DNA from: Leptoclinus maculatus
Taxonomy: Eukaryota; Chordata; Actinopteri; Perciformes; Stichaeidae
Assembly (NCBI GenBank): GCA_032191485.1
Contig: JAVDOI010000007.1
Span: 8,988,642-9,052,641, forward strand
Direction of reading: 5' to 3'
DNA length: 64,000 bases
Positions within the stretch are counted from its first letter, which is position 1. Each line of letters begins with the position of its first letter. Position numbers and translations under genes: made by a program. Under the pieces are notes generated by a model, which worked only from the letters and a program-made list of their open reading frames with translations, did not search any database and had not been told where the DNA came from. Positions 12,321-25,010 of the stretch are shown piece after piece.

Positions 12321-13627
12321 TCAGTCAGACTTGTCCTTCTTTTTGCCTCCTCCTATGGGAACTTTGCTGATTACTGCAGAACCAACAGCAGTCACTCCTC
12401 CGGCTACAGCACACACTCCTCCTTTAACCAGACCCGCTCCGATCCAAGGCAGAGCGGCTACAGAGCTGACCGTGGTCTTGGTGAGGTCCAGACTCTTTCC
12501 TCCTATCCACGTCACACCGCCCACAGTCGCTCCTAAAGCTCCCTTGGTGGCACCATACAAGCCCCCCGCCAACCTGCCGAACATGCCCGGCTGCGCCTGT
12601 GGATGGTCCTTGTTGGCTTCATCTGGTTTAAGACAACAACAGCAACACTTTAAGATCCAATATTTCACTTCTGAATAAGTAAGAGGACAGAAATGCTCCA
12701 AACTAGGGCTGCAACAAATTATTATTTACTTTTCACTTAGCCGTGACCATTTCTTTCTACTGTGATATCTAAATAGTTGCAGATTTATTTTCTGTTAAAT
12801 TAATTAATTTCAGCTCAACTCAAAACGTATTGCATCTTCACAGGCCTTCACCAATATGTCGCCCACGATAACGATATAACCGTGGTACACAAGATTCTGC
12901 TAAACTATACATGACACTATGGATGATCTTCATTGATTAATCCGTTTCTTCTTTTTTTGACTAATTAAATAATAGTTTCTAAATTTGAAATGTCAGTGAA
13001 AAATATAAACCAAAATTTCCCAGAGCTTCAAATCACTCAGGTATTCAATTACAATAATGTAAAAACAAAGAAAATGATAAAATCCTCACATCTGAGAAGC
13101 TGGAAATGTTTTGTACTTTTGCTCGAATAATGACTTTCATGATTAATCGATAACAGAAGTTGTTGTTGTTTAATTTTCTGTCCATCAACAACTCGATTGA
13201 TCAACTGCTCATTCCAGTGCTACATTAAACAAGGTTTATTCTCTACTCAGTTTAGATGCTCTATAAAAACATTTTATAAAAGTAATAATCAGTCGTGTAG
13301 GGTTGCAAATGACGATTGTTTTCAATATTGATAAATAAGTTGACAAAGAGCAGAACAGTTAAAATGTCTTTAGTAAAGCAAGGACACAGTTCTGCCTTTT
13401 TACCAGAAGCTGATTACTGCAGAAACAGCTAATCCCTATGTGAAATTCATAATCGTGTTTCCATATAATTTGTCGCACGTCTAGGTCTTTTTCTGAAAAC
13501 AGGATCCAAGACCTTTGAACACATTGGGGTCAATAAACAGACCGTTGCAACTACACTTACCTGTAGCTACTGGCTCATCATTGAGGTATGCAGGCATGTC
13601 CTCGGGCACCTGCTCTGCCTGACTCAT
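12321..13627 (-). CDS. tmem263: Transmembrane protein 263 (2 coding exons)
   Basis: Small conserved vertebrate membrane protein; human TMEM263 has been linked to skeletal growth and growth-hormone signalling, but its biochemical role is unclear. Coding exons are 13561-13627 and 12321-12622, joined in phase to give 122 residues (human 116). The N-terminus MSQAEQVPEDMPAYLNDEP matches the family's PSYLNDEP motif. The core is Gly-rich (GATKGALGATVGGVTWIGGK, then GLVKGGVCAVAGGVTAVGSAV) with two hydrophobic segments rich in GxxxG. It ends in the diagnostic basic tail GGGKKKDKSD. The exon carrying the ATG starts at 13632 after TTTTTGCAG; an untranslated first exon probably ends at 15114. The next gene (sirtuin) is divergent. 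The antisense frame over exon 2 is open by chance because of its composition. Confidence 0.95.
12702..13235. repeat. Degenerate interspersed repeat of the 'AGGGCTGCAAC... GATTAATCGAT' family
   Basis: It begins AGGGCTGCAACAAATTATT and later shows AATGTCAGTGAAAAAT, TTTCCCAGAGC, CCTCACATCTGAGAAGCTGG, GACTTTCATGATTAATCGAT and a final TCGATTGATCAACTG. From memory this layout belongs to a very common non-autonomous teleost repeat. The middle (about 12790-12910) looks like inserted or diverged sequence. Confidence 0.65.
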
Positions 13628-15113
13628 CTCTCTGCAAAAATAGATGACACAATCACCAACAGACACAGTGATACATAATTAACAGGGATATGCAGTGTTG
13701 GGAACTATAGGGAAAGAGATTCTGTGTAACATGAAATGGTTTTCCTCCTCGCATCTTTGTGTAATTTCTGTTATGATCTTCACCCTGTAAGAGATATGTG
13801 CCTGTGCTTGTTGTTGCATATATCTATGTGTTTATTTATGTATTGTATGATAAGAGAGCAACAGTAGAACAAAGAAACATGACTTTGGTTTTCATTTTAT
13901 CCCTTAAAATGTGCTCCTTGTTCTACCTGGTACATGTATGAGCTGCTATAACGTTCACACTATAAGTGTGACAAGGCTATAAGCTCCATATGTCATTAAA
14001 AAAATGACTGACAGTCTGTAGAGAAAGCCTTTTTAAAGTAAATATCTAGGGATGGGAGGGGTGTGTGTGTGTGTGTGTAAGGACAATAACAGGAGCTTGC
14101 TTTGTGTGTGCTGCAGATCCTTAAACAAGGCAGACCTGTTCACGGTCTGCCACAGTAGGACAGGTTAAAAACACACGAATATCTCAACTTAAAACAACCG
14201 ATGCTGAAAGACTAAAATTTGCAGATAGGAGTCGTCTTCTGGACTTTGGGAAACAAATATAAACAGACATAAACTGACAGTTTGAAGGAATTATCTCCAT
14301 GTCCCTTAGATGATCACACAAATTGCTACCGAAATAGCGTCGCTTTCTTGATGGCTTTAGTTTAACTGTTTATTATCCATTAACCTGTAATGTTTTGTTT
14401 GTTCTTGCAAAGTCAATGGTGCCTTGTTAGGGAGTTATGAAAACTGCTCAGACGAAAGTGTTATTCCTTCATGTTTATTAAGTAAACAATGAACAAAGGA
14501 GCGCGTGTGGCAGCTGCGGTGACAACTAACTGATGGGTAAACAACACCATCCCTGTTAGGTTCAAATTAAATATATTAATATAAGTAGTCGGCATGTAAA
14601 ACTTGTGCTACGTAACGTTAGCTAACCTACAGCATTAGTTTCGTGGCAGACTGCGTTTCCGTAGACGTTAACTTGAGCTAACGTCAACCTAGAGGTTAAA
14701 ACAGATACATGTTACCGGTACATTGTTACATTCGACAAACTAAGTAACAGTTAGTGCTGTCTCACTGTGAGAGGCAGGAAGGGCTGGACTTGTATTTAAC
14801 ACGCCGAACTACGTGGTTGTTTTGTCTTTAGACGCCATAATTAGCTTATCTGTCTTATCTTGCAGCTGAGACACTCAGACACGTCACGTCTCCCCAGAAA
14901 CACGAAACAGCGCTTTAATGATCTTTCTTCCACCGCTGCTCGATCGACATTCATTAGTTTCCATTTCTGTCCCGATTACACTCATGATCGAGGGAGTTTG
15001 CTTTGAAACGGATTGTCAAGATACTATGGCTCAGTGTTGTGTGGTTCTGCAAGCTCTCATCGCTGACTCTCATTACACAAACTAAAACAAAAACGAGTTA
15101 ATTTAGCACTTAC

Positions 15114-15330
15114 CTTACTTTTTATCTGACCCACTGTAACGTTACTGTGCGCTATGTGCGGGACTTTCTGCCCAAACAACAATAATGATCAGGCTACACG
15201 GCCTCTGATGATGTAGCTGCTCCTGGTGGTTACGCTGTGTTGTCTGTGTGACTGTATTTTGAGGGAGGACCTCAGTCTCCACCCATAAAAACACACGTAG
15301 GACGAAGCTCCAGCTGCTGGCTGCCTTTAC
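15114..15330 (-). promoter_or_regulatory. tmem263: Probable untranslated exon 1 and promoter region of tmem263
   Basis: On the minus strand AAGTAAG/GTAAGTGC at 15114 is a strong splice donor. It lies upstream of the acceptor at 13632 that precedes the tmem263 start codon. The exon start is not defined by sequence. Motifs of the teleost-promoter type (TAACGTTA at 15136-15143 and again in the intron near 14612) lie close by. Confidence 0.45.
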
Positions 15331-15339
15331 AAAACCACA

Positions 15340-18300
15340 TGTACATGTAAGCACTGTATAGTTGTTATTGTCTGGTTAGCTTATTGTTCTTCAATATTTT
15401 AGATCCTGCACTAACACGGGGGCTTTTATTGTACTTTTTTAAATTATTATTCAGAATGAGTGTAGATGTTCTGGTGATGATTAGGAACAACTGTGGGAAG
15501 CATCGCAGGGTGTAGTAATCAGAAAAGATAAGAGGATTTATTTTGGAAAGGGCCCCTGGCCATCACTTTGGCGGGAGAGGACACTGGACCGAAAACACCA
15601 AAACAACATCCTCCACTCAAAGCGGAAGTGACTTACATCCTCCATGGGTCGCTCTAAATCAAAGATCGTCTCTTTGATATGGAGGTGTCACGGAATAGTA
15701 TTTAAGAAACAGAACAGAATCAAATACCAGCTGGGTATGTAGAAAATGTATTAATGTAGAGATGACTGGATTACCGACCAAAATAACCGCATACAAACAC
15801 ACACACACACTACTGTATATGCAAAATACACACTGTATGCAAATAAATACACACTTTATAGAAAATATAGACACTATGAATTCTATAAAAAATACACGTG
15901 AAATTACGACAGGTCAAATATCTGCTGTGAAAAAGGCCTATATTCAATATCACTGAGTTATGGAAAGCGGAAACTTAGCACCGCGTGACTCCGACTCTTG
16001 TTTCCCGCCTGTATTTGCAATGATTTATTTGATACCCGGAAATACTAGCAGAGTGACAATTCTCTCCTCTGAAAACTCCCAATTTAGGCAGCATGTAGAT
16101 GAGGCGCATGCATTTGAGAAGGATGAGACACCTATATTCCCTCTGAATCAGACGCTGACCTGGCTGCAGCGGCTGTTGGGTTACACGCTCAGAGTTTAGT
16201 GATAAAGAAGTTCAGCGAGTTTCCTTTTGGATGTGGAACATCTCGAGCGGCTCAACAAACTCTGCTGTCTGTCTGTCTGTCTGTGTGTCTGTGTGTCTAT
16301 CTGTCGCCGTCTTCTGCGCAGCATTCAAAAGTACCGCCGTCTGGACAGACAGGTAGCTAACCACCATGACGTGAACCCCTTTCTCTGTACCTGTTATTAT
16401 AGATCTGAGGACGTGGACTACCACCTCTTAGTAACAATGACTTCCGTCAGAGTGGAGCTAGCCCACATACGTCTTTAAAGGTTTCCTAGATCCTGGTGTT
16501 TTTATTTATTTATATTTCATGTTTTGATTGTTTGAGCCTGAGCCTGTTTACCTCACGTGACTCAGTCTGAGTCCTCTAATGATCAGCTGTTATGCATCTT
16601 AAAGCCACTCAAGTCCGAAATGTGTTTTTCTTATTTGCCTTTCACTTGGACTTTTGAGCTTCATTGTGCAGTAACATTTTATGAGCAGCGTTTGACACAG
16701 AGGACTGTTTTCATATTCCCTGCATGCTGAAAGCGTTAAGTTTCTCTGTGCTTGCCTTAAATATCAGACATGTAGGCACGAGCGGGAATTGTGACATAAC
16801 GGCAAATACATTGAGAATGGAGACATCTCGTGTCCAGTAATATTCAGATCATAGATTTTTCAATGAGATAGAAGATGTACATTTAATAAATCTTAACAAG
16901 GTAATCTAACTTGTTGATACAAAAACAAACATCAAACAACAATTATTATTCTATAAAGAGTATTTGTTTATGTCTTAAACTGTCTGGAGGGGATCTTTTA
17001 TTATAGCTGGATCCTGTAATGCACATTGTCTTACTAAATCAAAGGCTTAATCTCTTAAATTAATGTAATGAATGGAGTGTGCTCATATATAAGTCCGTTA
17101 CAATTACCACAGAGCATGTGGCATTGGTTGTTTTGCAAAATAGGTCGATGGTTTTCAAGTGTAATGAGATTTCGTTTCCAGCGGGTGCCAGTGTCTCCTC
17201 ACTTTTAGTAAATCCTCCGTAAGACCTGAGACTGACTGCAAGTCAACTTCTGTTCTTTTCTTTCAGCACTGCACATCCAAAAAAACAAGATGTTGTCACA
17301 CATAGTTAAGAAACACTGTTACGGCCTTTAACAACAAGCTTTGCTTACGGGCGAGGTGATGGCTCTTTTTATCTTATTACAACTGTTAAAGGCCCATTCT
17401 GTAACAAAGTACGAGCCTTCGATTAGTTAATTAATCATTTAGTCATTTGACAACTAAACCCAACTTTAAGAAACTGTTTTAATTAACAGTTTATCGTTAA
17501 AGGCGTTTATTAAACAAGAATTTCAAACATTTTTGATTCGTGGCTTTTATCCTGTTTTTATACCATTGAAATGTTTATCAATGGTTATCATTTGTAAAGC
17601 TCAATAATAATATAAATAAAGTTATTATTGTCATCATTGGGCTTTACAAAACAAGCAACATTTGACGTTTTTGAGACTAAACGCTTACTCGATTAGTCTA
17701 AAAACTAATTAGCAGATTATTTGCTAAATGACTTTAATTCTTTATTTTTTTCCTGTTACATTGCTTGTTTTTAATGTCATTATCTGCTATTGTGAGCGGT
17801 GACTTAAGGTTTTTGTCAGGGTGAGAGCAGACCTGCTCTCAGTGTTTATTTTCACATCCCGTTCTCTGAATGAATCTACACGGTTGTACAATAACATCAC
17901 AGCCCATCATTGGTAGACTGGTGTTTAATGTAGGGCTGGTAAAGCCCTCAGAGGACTAACGGGACAAGAGGAGACATTAGTTAACCGTCGACCTGCTGTG
18001 CAGAGTCGGCTCTCCACCGCCCACCTTCCCCTCTGTGTGAGCAAACAATACACTAACACAAATTAGGACTCACTGCTTTGTGTCAATTGAGAGTCCAACA
18101 AAGGTGCTACACAGAGTGATATGTCATTAGTGAGCAGGTGGGGAAGGACGACATCGAGCTCTCTCCAGCTATGAGGAGGTCCCCATGGCGACCAGGCTGC
18201 CTGTTGCAGTGTGTGTGGGGTGGGGTGGGGGGGGGGGTAGAGATCAAAGTCTCCTCACTTCCACTGTAGGTGGAGGGTTAGACGCTGGGGTTGCAGGGGA

Positions 18301-20848
18301 AAAACCCGTCATTTAACTTAACCAAATCTCCAGTGATTCCCTTTGTTTTTTTCCAGAGACCCACTTTTTATAAATGACAAACCAGCGCGACCTGATCTAC
18401 AGTAGACCTGATCTACAGTAGACCTGATCTACAATAGACCTGATCTACATTAGACCTGATCTACAATAGACCTGATCTACAGTAGACCTGATCTACAATA
18501 GACCTGATCTGTACATCGTGAGAAGAGCAAATTTGTCCTTCAATGAACATTCCTGAGCAGCTTTTACTGCCGTTTCTCCATCACCGTATATCAAACCAGA
18601 CAGGTCGAAGAGATATACGTTTGATAAATCAAAACTTCATCTTATGCACGTGTTATTGAACATATATACACATACACACTTTATAAATGAGACCAAATAA
18701 ATGCATTTAGGATTGCAGTCCTGTGGATGTATTGTTTGTAAAATTGCATTTCACTGGGTATTGAAATTGAGCTTCTTCTGCTCCGTGTTGAGCGAGATGT
18801 CAATGAGAAACTGCTGTTGCATTTCTGTTGTTTCAACACAAACTTTTCTCCGGCTGCTCTTAGCTGGCGTTTGTCTCTCCCGGCCTCTAAGGTTGTAAAA
18901 GGATTATCCATTAGCCTGACTTTTTGGTGTGGTAATGGCGAGCACCGAGGTGTTCCCAGTGTTGTAGGACTGTCCTAATTAGATAACTGTAACCCTCATA
19001 TGAGCAGCTACACTCCTGGTGGTCCGGCACTGGGACAGCCTCATCTTTTCGACTGGGGAGAGCTGCGAGACCAAGCAGTGTGAAAGGCCAAATAAAGGGG
19101 GGGGGCTCTCAAATCCTTTTTAAGCCTTTTGTCATTCATACAGGGATTTATTCGTCATTAAAGAATGATAATAGTATCACATCTAGACTTTTATCAGAGA
19201 AAAGAAGTGGACATTTAACACACTGAAAAGCAGTTTGCTCTCGTAAAAATGTGTGCGTCTATGCATGGGAGGTATTTATGTAAATACATTTAAAAAAAAA
19301 AGTAATATTAGTTTTAGGTTGTTGCTGAAGTTTTGCCAACATTACCGTTTGCTGCTCTGTTATGAAAACCTGCTGCTTCCTCCGCCCCACTCCAGTTTTC
19401 TGCAGACACACTGACTGTTGTGTTTTCTTTAAGTTTCTCCTCTTTTATTTTCCATTTTAATTTAGTAAATCCATAATATCCAAGGAGGAATACACCTGTG
19501 TTCTTGTTCCAGGTCATGTTGGTGATTTGTGTGCATGGCTTTTTTCTGCATGTGTAACTTTTTCCAGATCTGATTTAGAGGATCTGCTGCTATGCTTCAA
19601 CATCTGAGTGAGACCTTAATAACTGGGCTGGTGATTTATTGCCTTTACTCAGCAGTCTCTTTTTGAGAGGAGTCCAGACAAAAGCAGAGACCCTCACCCC
19701 ACTGTGTTAATGGTTCTCTAGGATGTGCAGGGAGGGGAAAACAGAAGTAATGTCGGGGGCTTCAGCCTTTAAGGAGGCAAAGTGAAAGAAGATTGAGTGC
19801 CTAAAATAAAAGTATCCCGGAGAATGTTAGATTTTTAAGATGGTTCAAAGGGTTGTCTATTGTTAGAAGACAAAGTGTGCATCAGCTTTAAGCCTGGTAA
19901 TAACACATTTTGCCCCGTAAGCCTTCAGTGACCCCTTCTCTCCTCTCTTGTCCCCTCCGGAGGGCGATAAGGTGCTTCTGGAGAAAAGCTCGTCTTATCT
20001 CCCTGCTGCCCTCTGAAGCAGTCATGTTTTATGGGTTGTAGCTCTTTTGTTTCCTTGTCCGCTGCCTCGGCCTGATCACTCACACTCATTCCTCATGGAA
20101 GTTTTTTTGAAGGCCTAGAATAGCTTTGGAAAAGAAACCCCCCTTCTCCTCCTCCTCTTCTTGTCCTACTCCTCTGTTCCATCTTTATTGAATCCCGCCT
20201 CTGTATCATTTATCTCTAGACTCCCCCCCCCCCCCCCCTTCCCTTTTTCCTCGGGTTGAGGGGGCCGTTAGGGGGCATCCTCTTTTCTCACCCAGCTGGG
20301 TTTGTTGACACACAGTCAATCTACGGTTCCCTTTCACCTCTGCCACCGCTCTTTTTAACTCCCCACCCCTCAGCTCTACCCTCCGCTTTCCCTGAACAGT
20401 AAAGCTGCCACAGCTGTGGACTGTATTAGCATAGCTGCTGAGGAGCAGAGGGGGGGGGGGTTGCTAGATATATTGCAGCCATTACCTTTTGTTCAACAGT
20501 TGACAGTTTTAAAACATTTCAGCTCCTCTCTGTGCAAAGGGAGCGAAGAGAAAAGGATGATTTCAGTGTAACAGCTTTTTAAATATGGGACACTGAAGAT
20601 GGAGGGAGAGCAAATAGAAAGCAAATCATTGAAAACAAGTCAATATCTAATTAGTGGGGTTAGAAAAAAACAAAAAATGCACATCTAAAAATAAAACATT
20701 GTTTTCATGTCTGGCATTCAAATGACATTTGGACAAATCTCACTTTGTGCTGATAACACAGAGGAAATTAAACGTGTATAAAAGCTCATAAACGGAGATT
20801 AATGTTTCATTTAGGCTGAATTGTTGTTGTTTTTCTTGCTGACAACAG
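15340..20848 (+). other. Upstream region and probable first intron of the sirtuin gene
   Basis: About 5.5 kb without a recognisable coding exon. A plausible untranslated first exon of the sirtuin is the more GC-rich stretch near 16200-16351, ending GGACAGACAG/GTAGCT, but this is inference. It contains a GTCT/GTGT repeat near 16262-16305, degenerate copies of the GATTAATC repeat near 17405-17740, a poly-G tract near 18218-18238 and an eight-unit minisatellite at 18389-18516. Confidence 0.4.
18389..18516. repeat. 16-bp minisatellite, 8 units
   Basis: Unit GACCTGATCTACARTA is repeated head to tail with only one or two substitutions per unit; the eighth unit is degenerate. Each unit contains one GATC. 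Confidence 0.95.
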
Positions 20849-20856
20849 GTGTTGGG

Positions 20857-23800
20857 ATGAACAGGTCCAAGTCCAGCTGGGATAAAAAAGTCCACCAGTC
20901 TCCAGTCACCAGGATGACCCGCAGCTCCCAGACCAGGCACACCGACCCTGCAGAGACCCAGGATGCTGGACCCGGTTCCTACGGAAAGCTACGAAGGAAG
21001 CAGACGGACTTTGCTTTGGCCCAGGACCTCAGTCAGATGAGTGTGAGCAGACGGGACAGTTTACCTACAAGGTGGGGACATATTGCAGTAACTTTTACTT
21101 TATTTTCTATAAATGATAAGGATTAGGAAACATTATAGCAATCAAATATGAGAACATAAATAAGAGCAGGTGGCCACACTGACAAACACACATGCACAAT
21201 AATAAGTACACGCACATACATATAAATGAATACCCACACACATTTGTACATACATGCAACAAACCAAAGGCATCTCAGGTACAAATCCCCAGGTTGGAGT
21301 GGAAGCAATGTCTGCTCCAATATATATTTAAAATGGTCCCAGATTTTTAGAGGATCATAAGCTTTTGAACATATGTCAACAGACATGCAGTATGTTCTCG
21401 TATAACTATGTGCTAGATAGCTACACATGGGTTCCTGTCCATCTTAGTTTGTCAACATTTGCCAATTAGCACCAAACACAAAGTACAGCTGAGACTGATG
21501 GGAATATCATTATTTTTGCAGCTATCTTGGTTGGAGCCAGAGTATTGGACAAATCAAATGTTGACCTGATGGTGGCGCTAGAGGAAAAGTCAGGGAACCA
21601 CAACAGTCAATAGGATTCATCATCTGGGAACCATGAATGTCTGGACAACATTTTGTGCCAGTCTGTCAAGTACAACATTTCACATGAAAAGTGTCACTGC
21701 TGGTGGTGCTAGAGGAAGGTCAGGGGAAGACCAAAGTCTGCGGACTTCATCGTCTAGGGAACATGAACATTTGAACATTTAGATATTTCCCTTTGGATCA
21801 AAGAGGTGGAGGATATGACTGAAACTTGACATTGCCATCCTAAGAGCCACACTAATAAAATACTTTTTTTTAAGCAGTAAGAAAGAATTTAAAAGTTTTA
21901 TTCTTCAGTCCTGCATTTAAACCCAAGGTCTTGTCTGGTGAGACCTCATGCCAGATTTTTTAAAATATCATTCAGGCATCTTTCCACTTGTTATCTCAAT
22001 ATTTAGCTCTTTTCGTCCACATCTTTTTGAAACTGTTGCTGCTCATGCAGTACCTGAGTTAGTCATTGAATGGATTAAGTAATGTTCTACCCTTCTTTAT
22101 ACAGTACAATCCCAAGTATCTGAAAATCTTGTTTTGGGGGATTATGCCTCTGGTTCTACATTAACTATGTAATATAAAATAGTTATGTTGGGGACTGTCC
22201 CATATGGGATCGAGATGTTCATGTCTTCTGTTGTCCTGCTCTCCAGTAAAGGAAAGATGTCCAAAAGTAGCAGTGACCCTGCGCAGGCTGGTCAGTCCTC
22301 TGGGTCCAGATCTGGTCGGGGCACTCCGTCTGCATTAGCTGCCAAGTCCTCATCCCGGGGCGGTCTAGCCTCTGTTGCTCGGCTGGTGAAGCTCGGCCGC
22401 TGTAAGAACGTGGTGGTGGTGGCCGGAGCAGGAATCAGCACAGCCAGTGGCATCCCAGACTTCAGGTTGGTGTCTGTGGATTTTGTTCTCTCCACACCCT
22501 CACATCCTCACATTTCTCTTCACTATTAAATTAGTCTTTCTACCTCAAGTGTAAACCTGTAAAGTGGATATAGTAACCGTCAAGGAAAATATTATGAGAA
22601 AGACACTTTACCATGAGCTGCTCTTTAATAAAAGCATCATCTTAATGCCCAAAATGCCGGTATTTCCACATTTTCAGAACTCCAGGAACAGGTCTTTACG
22701 CCAACTTGGAGAAGTACAACATCCCTTACCCTGAAGCTATTTTCAACATTGATTACTTCTCCAACGACCCGCAGCCTTTCTTCTCCCTCGCCAAGGCTCT
22801 GTATCCTGGCAGCCACCGACCAAACTACATACACTACTTTGTCCGCATGCTTCATCACAAAGGCCTGCTGCTCCGAATGTACACCCAGAACATCGACGGA
22901 CTGGAGAAACGTGAGTTTATTTATCAAGGTTAATAACCATCAGTATAATGAAAACATGACAGCAGTCCTATGTACAGTATGTCCCCAAACGCACCACCAG
23001 GAGACTGGATGTGTTGTGTATTACCGACAGCTACCCTATCCATGTTGGTCTGTTTTGTTTCTCAAAATGGATCTCCTCGTTTGCTCTTAACGTCCGTTGT
23101 AATATTTAATAACTTTGTTCCCAGTGTGTGGCGTCCCAGATGACAAACTTGTGGAAGCTCACGGTAGTTTTGCCACGGCTGCCTGTCACCTGTGCTACAC
23201 TGCGTACCCTGCTGAGGAGGCGAAGGTATGTCTGCACACATGCTCAAAAAACGGAAACAAATTCAATACAGTAATTCACTGCATTTGTTGCCGGAGTAAC
23301 GTCTTATTCTTTGGTTTGTTTTGTAGCATGCCATAATGAATGGCACCGTCCCCATATGCACATTCTGTGCTGCAACAGTCAAACCTGACGTTGTATTTTT
23401 TGGAGAGGACCTTCCTCAAAATTATTTCCTCCACACTAAGGACTTCCCCAAAGCAGACCTGCTAATCATTATGGGCACCTCTTTACAGGTAGACGTCTTC
23501 TAATATCTGTATTTAGTACTTAAAATGGGTTCTAGTACATTTGGTGAGCAGATAAACCCCCCATCTCAGAAATATCTTTACCAAAATGTCATTGTTTCAG
23601 ATTGAGCCATTTGCGAGCCTGGTGAACACGGTGCGCTCCACTGTACCACGTCTCCTCCTGAACCGACACGCTGTGGGTCCCTTTGAGAAGGTCCCACTGC
23701 GGAGAGGAGACCACGTGGAGCTTGGTGACCTGGAGGATACGGTGCGGAGGTTTGCTGAAATGCTCGGCTGGAGCGATGAGATTGAGGAGCTGATGAGGAG

Positions 23801-24383
23801 TCAGGAAACAGTGGTCGGTTACATTTTAAACACTAGGCCTTTAAAAAAAAAAAAACTTGTTGCAGGTTATGCAAGAAGTTATCAGTCTCTGGGCTCTTTC
23901 TTAACCGTACCTTTTGTGAAATCCAAAGGGAAAGTGGGGACCACAGCCCACTGGTGATGTTTACATATGTAGATATAGATACTTAAGAGTACTCCACTGA
24001 TGTAGCGTTACACTCCAAAGTATTAGATTTCAACCAGATTTCACAGAAAGCCTTTATTCACATATGCAGTAGTACTACCCAACAGACTTTGATGTGTAAA
24101 ATCTCTGGAGTTCCCCGTTAATGGTCTCTGGGTCCTGTTTTTAAAACAATTTTGCTGACTATGGCAATCATTTCCCTTTCTGCAGCGCATCCCTCCATTT
24201 ATTAGCAGCCCGTCAGTGAGCGGACAGACATCTCGTCAGAGCAGAGGAGCTCTAGAGCCTCCAGGTGGAATGGAAACATTCAAGTCCAGACCAGAAGGTC
24301 AAAGAGCATCCAACAGCGGCGGCGAGGAGACGGACTCAGAGACCGACAGCAAGAGCTCTGCATCATCCTGCCAGAGCAACTGA
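20857..24383 (+). CDS. sirt3.2: Class I sirtuin, SIRT3-type NAD-dependent protein deacylase (sirt3.2)
   Basis: Removes acyl groups from lysines using NAD+. Coding exons: 20857-21071, 22247-22465, 22678-22910, 23125-23225, 23327-23488, 23601-23810 and 24186-24383; phases agree, 445 residues. Motifs: GAGISTASGIPDFR (NAD-binding loop), TQNIDGLE, catalytic His in LVEAHGSF, two zinc CxxC pairs (CHLC, CTFC), KPDVVFFGE and GTSLQIEPFASL. The match to SIRT3 is closer than to SIRT2 (VRSTVPRLLLNRHAVGPF). The basic, Ser/Thr-rich N-terminus (MNRSKSSWDKKVHQSP...) could be a mitochondrial targeting sequence. The C-terminus carries an extra Ser-rich acidic tail (EETDSETDSKSSASS). Its position between tmem263 and ric8b suggests the non-amniote paralogue sirt3.2 rather than the SIRT3 orthologue; this name is inference. 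ATG 20857 was chosen because it is in frame just after the acceptor at 20849; a later ATG in exon 2 (22257) is possible. Confidence 0.92.
21440..21860. repeat. Teleost interspersed repeat ('acaaagtacagctgagactgatggg' type)
   Basis: Lies in a sirtuin intron. Recognisable parts are CACCAAACACAAAGTACAGC, GTATTGGACAAATC, TTGACCTGATGGTGGCGCTA, GAACCATGAATGTCTG and, at the end, GACATTGCCATCC then AGAGCCAC. A similar sequence recurs inside the element (GGTGGTGCTAGAGGAAGGTC), so two partial copies may be nested. The family assignment is from memory of fish genomes. Confidence 0.65.
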
Positions 24384-24787
24384 CGCTGCATGTTGCATAA
24401 ACGATGGCACTGGAAAGGTTTGAGACAGTTTCTTCTCTCCTTAGTTTACACTAAGACTGTTCTCCGGTATTTCTATTCACACACGTTACTTTTCGTCTGG
24501 TTATTTTCTGCTAGTAGCAAAATGTTTTCGTTTGTGTGCATTGGAGTGAAAGTGCATCTTACCTCTTCATCTGGGAGTCGCAGTGTGTCATCATTTGTTC
24601 ATATGTAAACCAAATAATTGGTTTGTCAACAACCATAATTAAAGCACTTATTATAGAGGTAGAACACTAGTTAATATATATATATATGAAGCCCCACAAA
24701 TCCTGGTGTTTCTTCAGGTGTTTTCTACATTTCAGTAAACTTGTTAATGTTTTATATCAGCACAACACTGTATTTTAAACAATATTG

Positions 24788-24832
24788 AATAAAAGTATTG
24801 TGTAAATTGAATCTTTTGTCCTTTTTAATAAA
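24788..24832 (+). terminator. sirt3.2: Two polyadenylation signals of the sirtuin gene
   Basis: AATAAA at 24788-24793 and again at 24827-24832, about 405 and 445 bases after the stop codon. Confidence 0.65.
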
Positions 24833-24889
24833 GTTTCTGTAGTTTGGGTCCAAAAACATCAACTGTTCTTCTTCTCCAGTTTATTAACG

Positions 24890-25010
24890 TTTCAGTGGAA
24901 GACTCGGCACATAAGTGAAAGTCCTGCATTCAAATTTCTACTTCAAGTGAAGTGGAGCTTTCAATTCTAATATGAAAGGCGAGAAGCACTGTAGGAACGT
25001 GGCCTTGGAG
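24890..25010. repeat. Fragment of the 'AGTCCTGCATTCAAA' teleost repeat
   Basis: GTGAAAGTCCTGCATTCAAA followed by TTCTACTTCAAGTGAAG resembles the start of the same repeat family as 43015-43330. It is short and partly diverged. Confidence 0.45.

Noticed and set aside
12295..12678. Plus-strand open frame of 127 codons
   Set aside because: It lies exactly antisense to tmem263 exon 2; the Gly/Ala/Pro-rich composition keeps the opposite strand open. The minus strand matches a known protein family.
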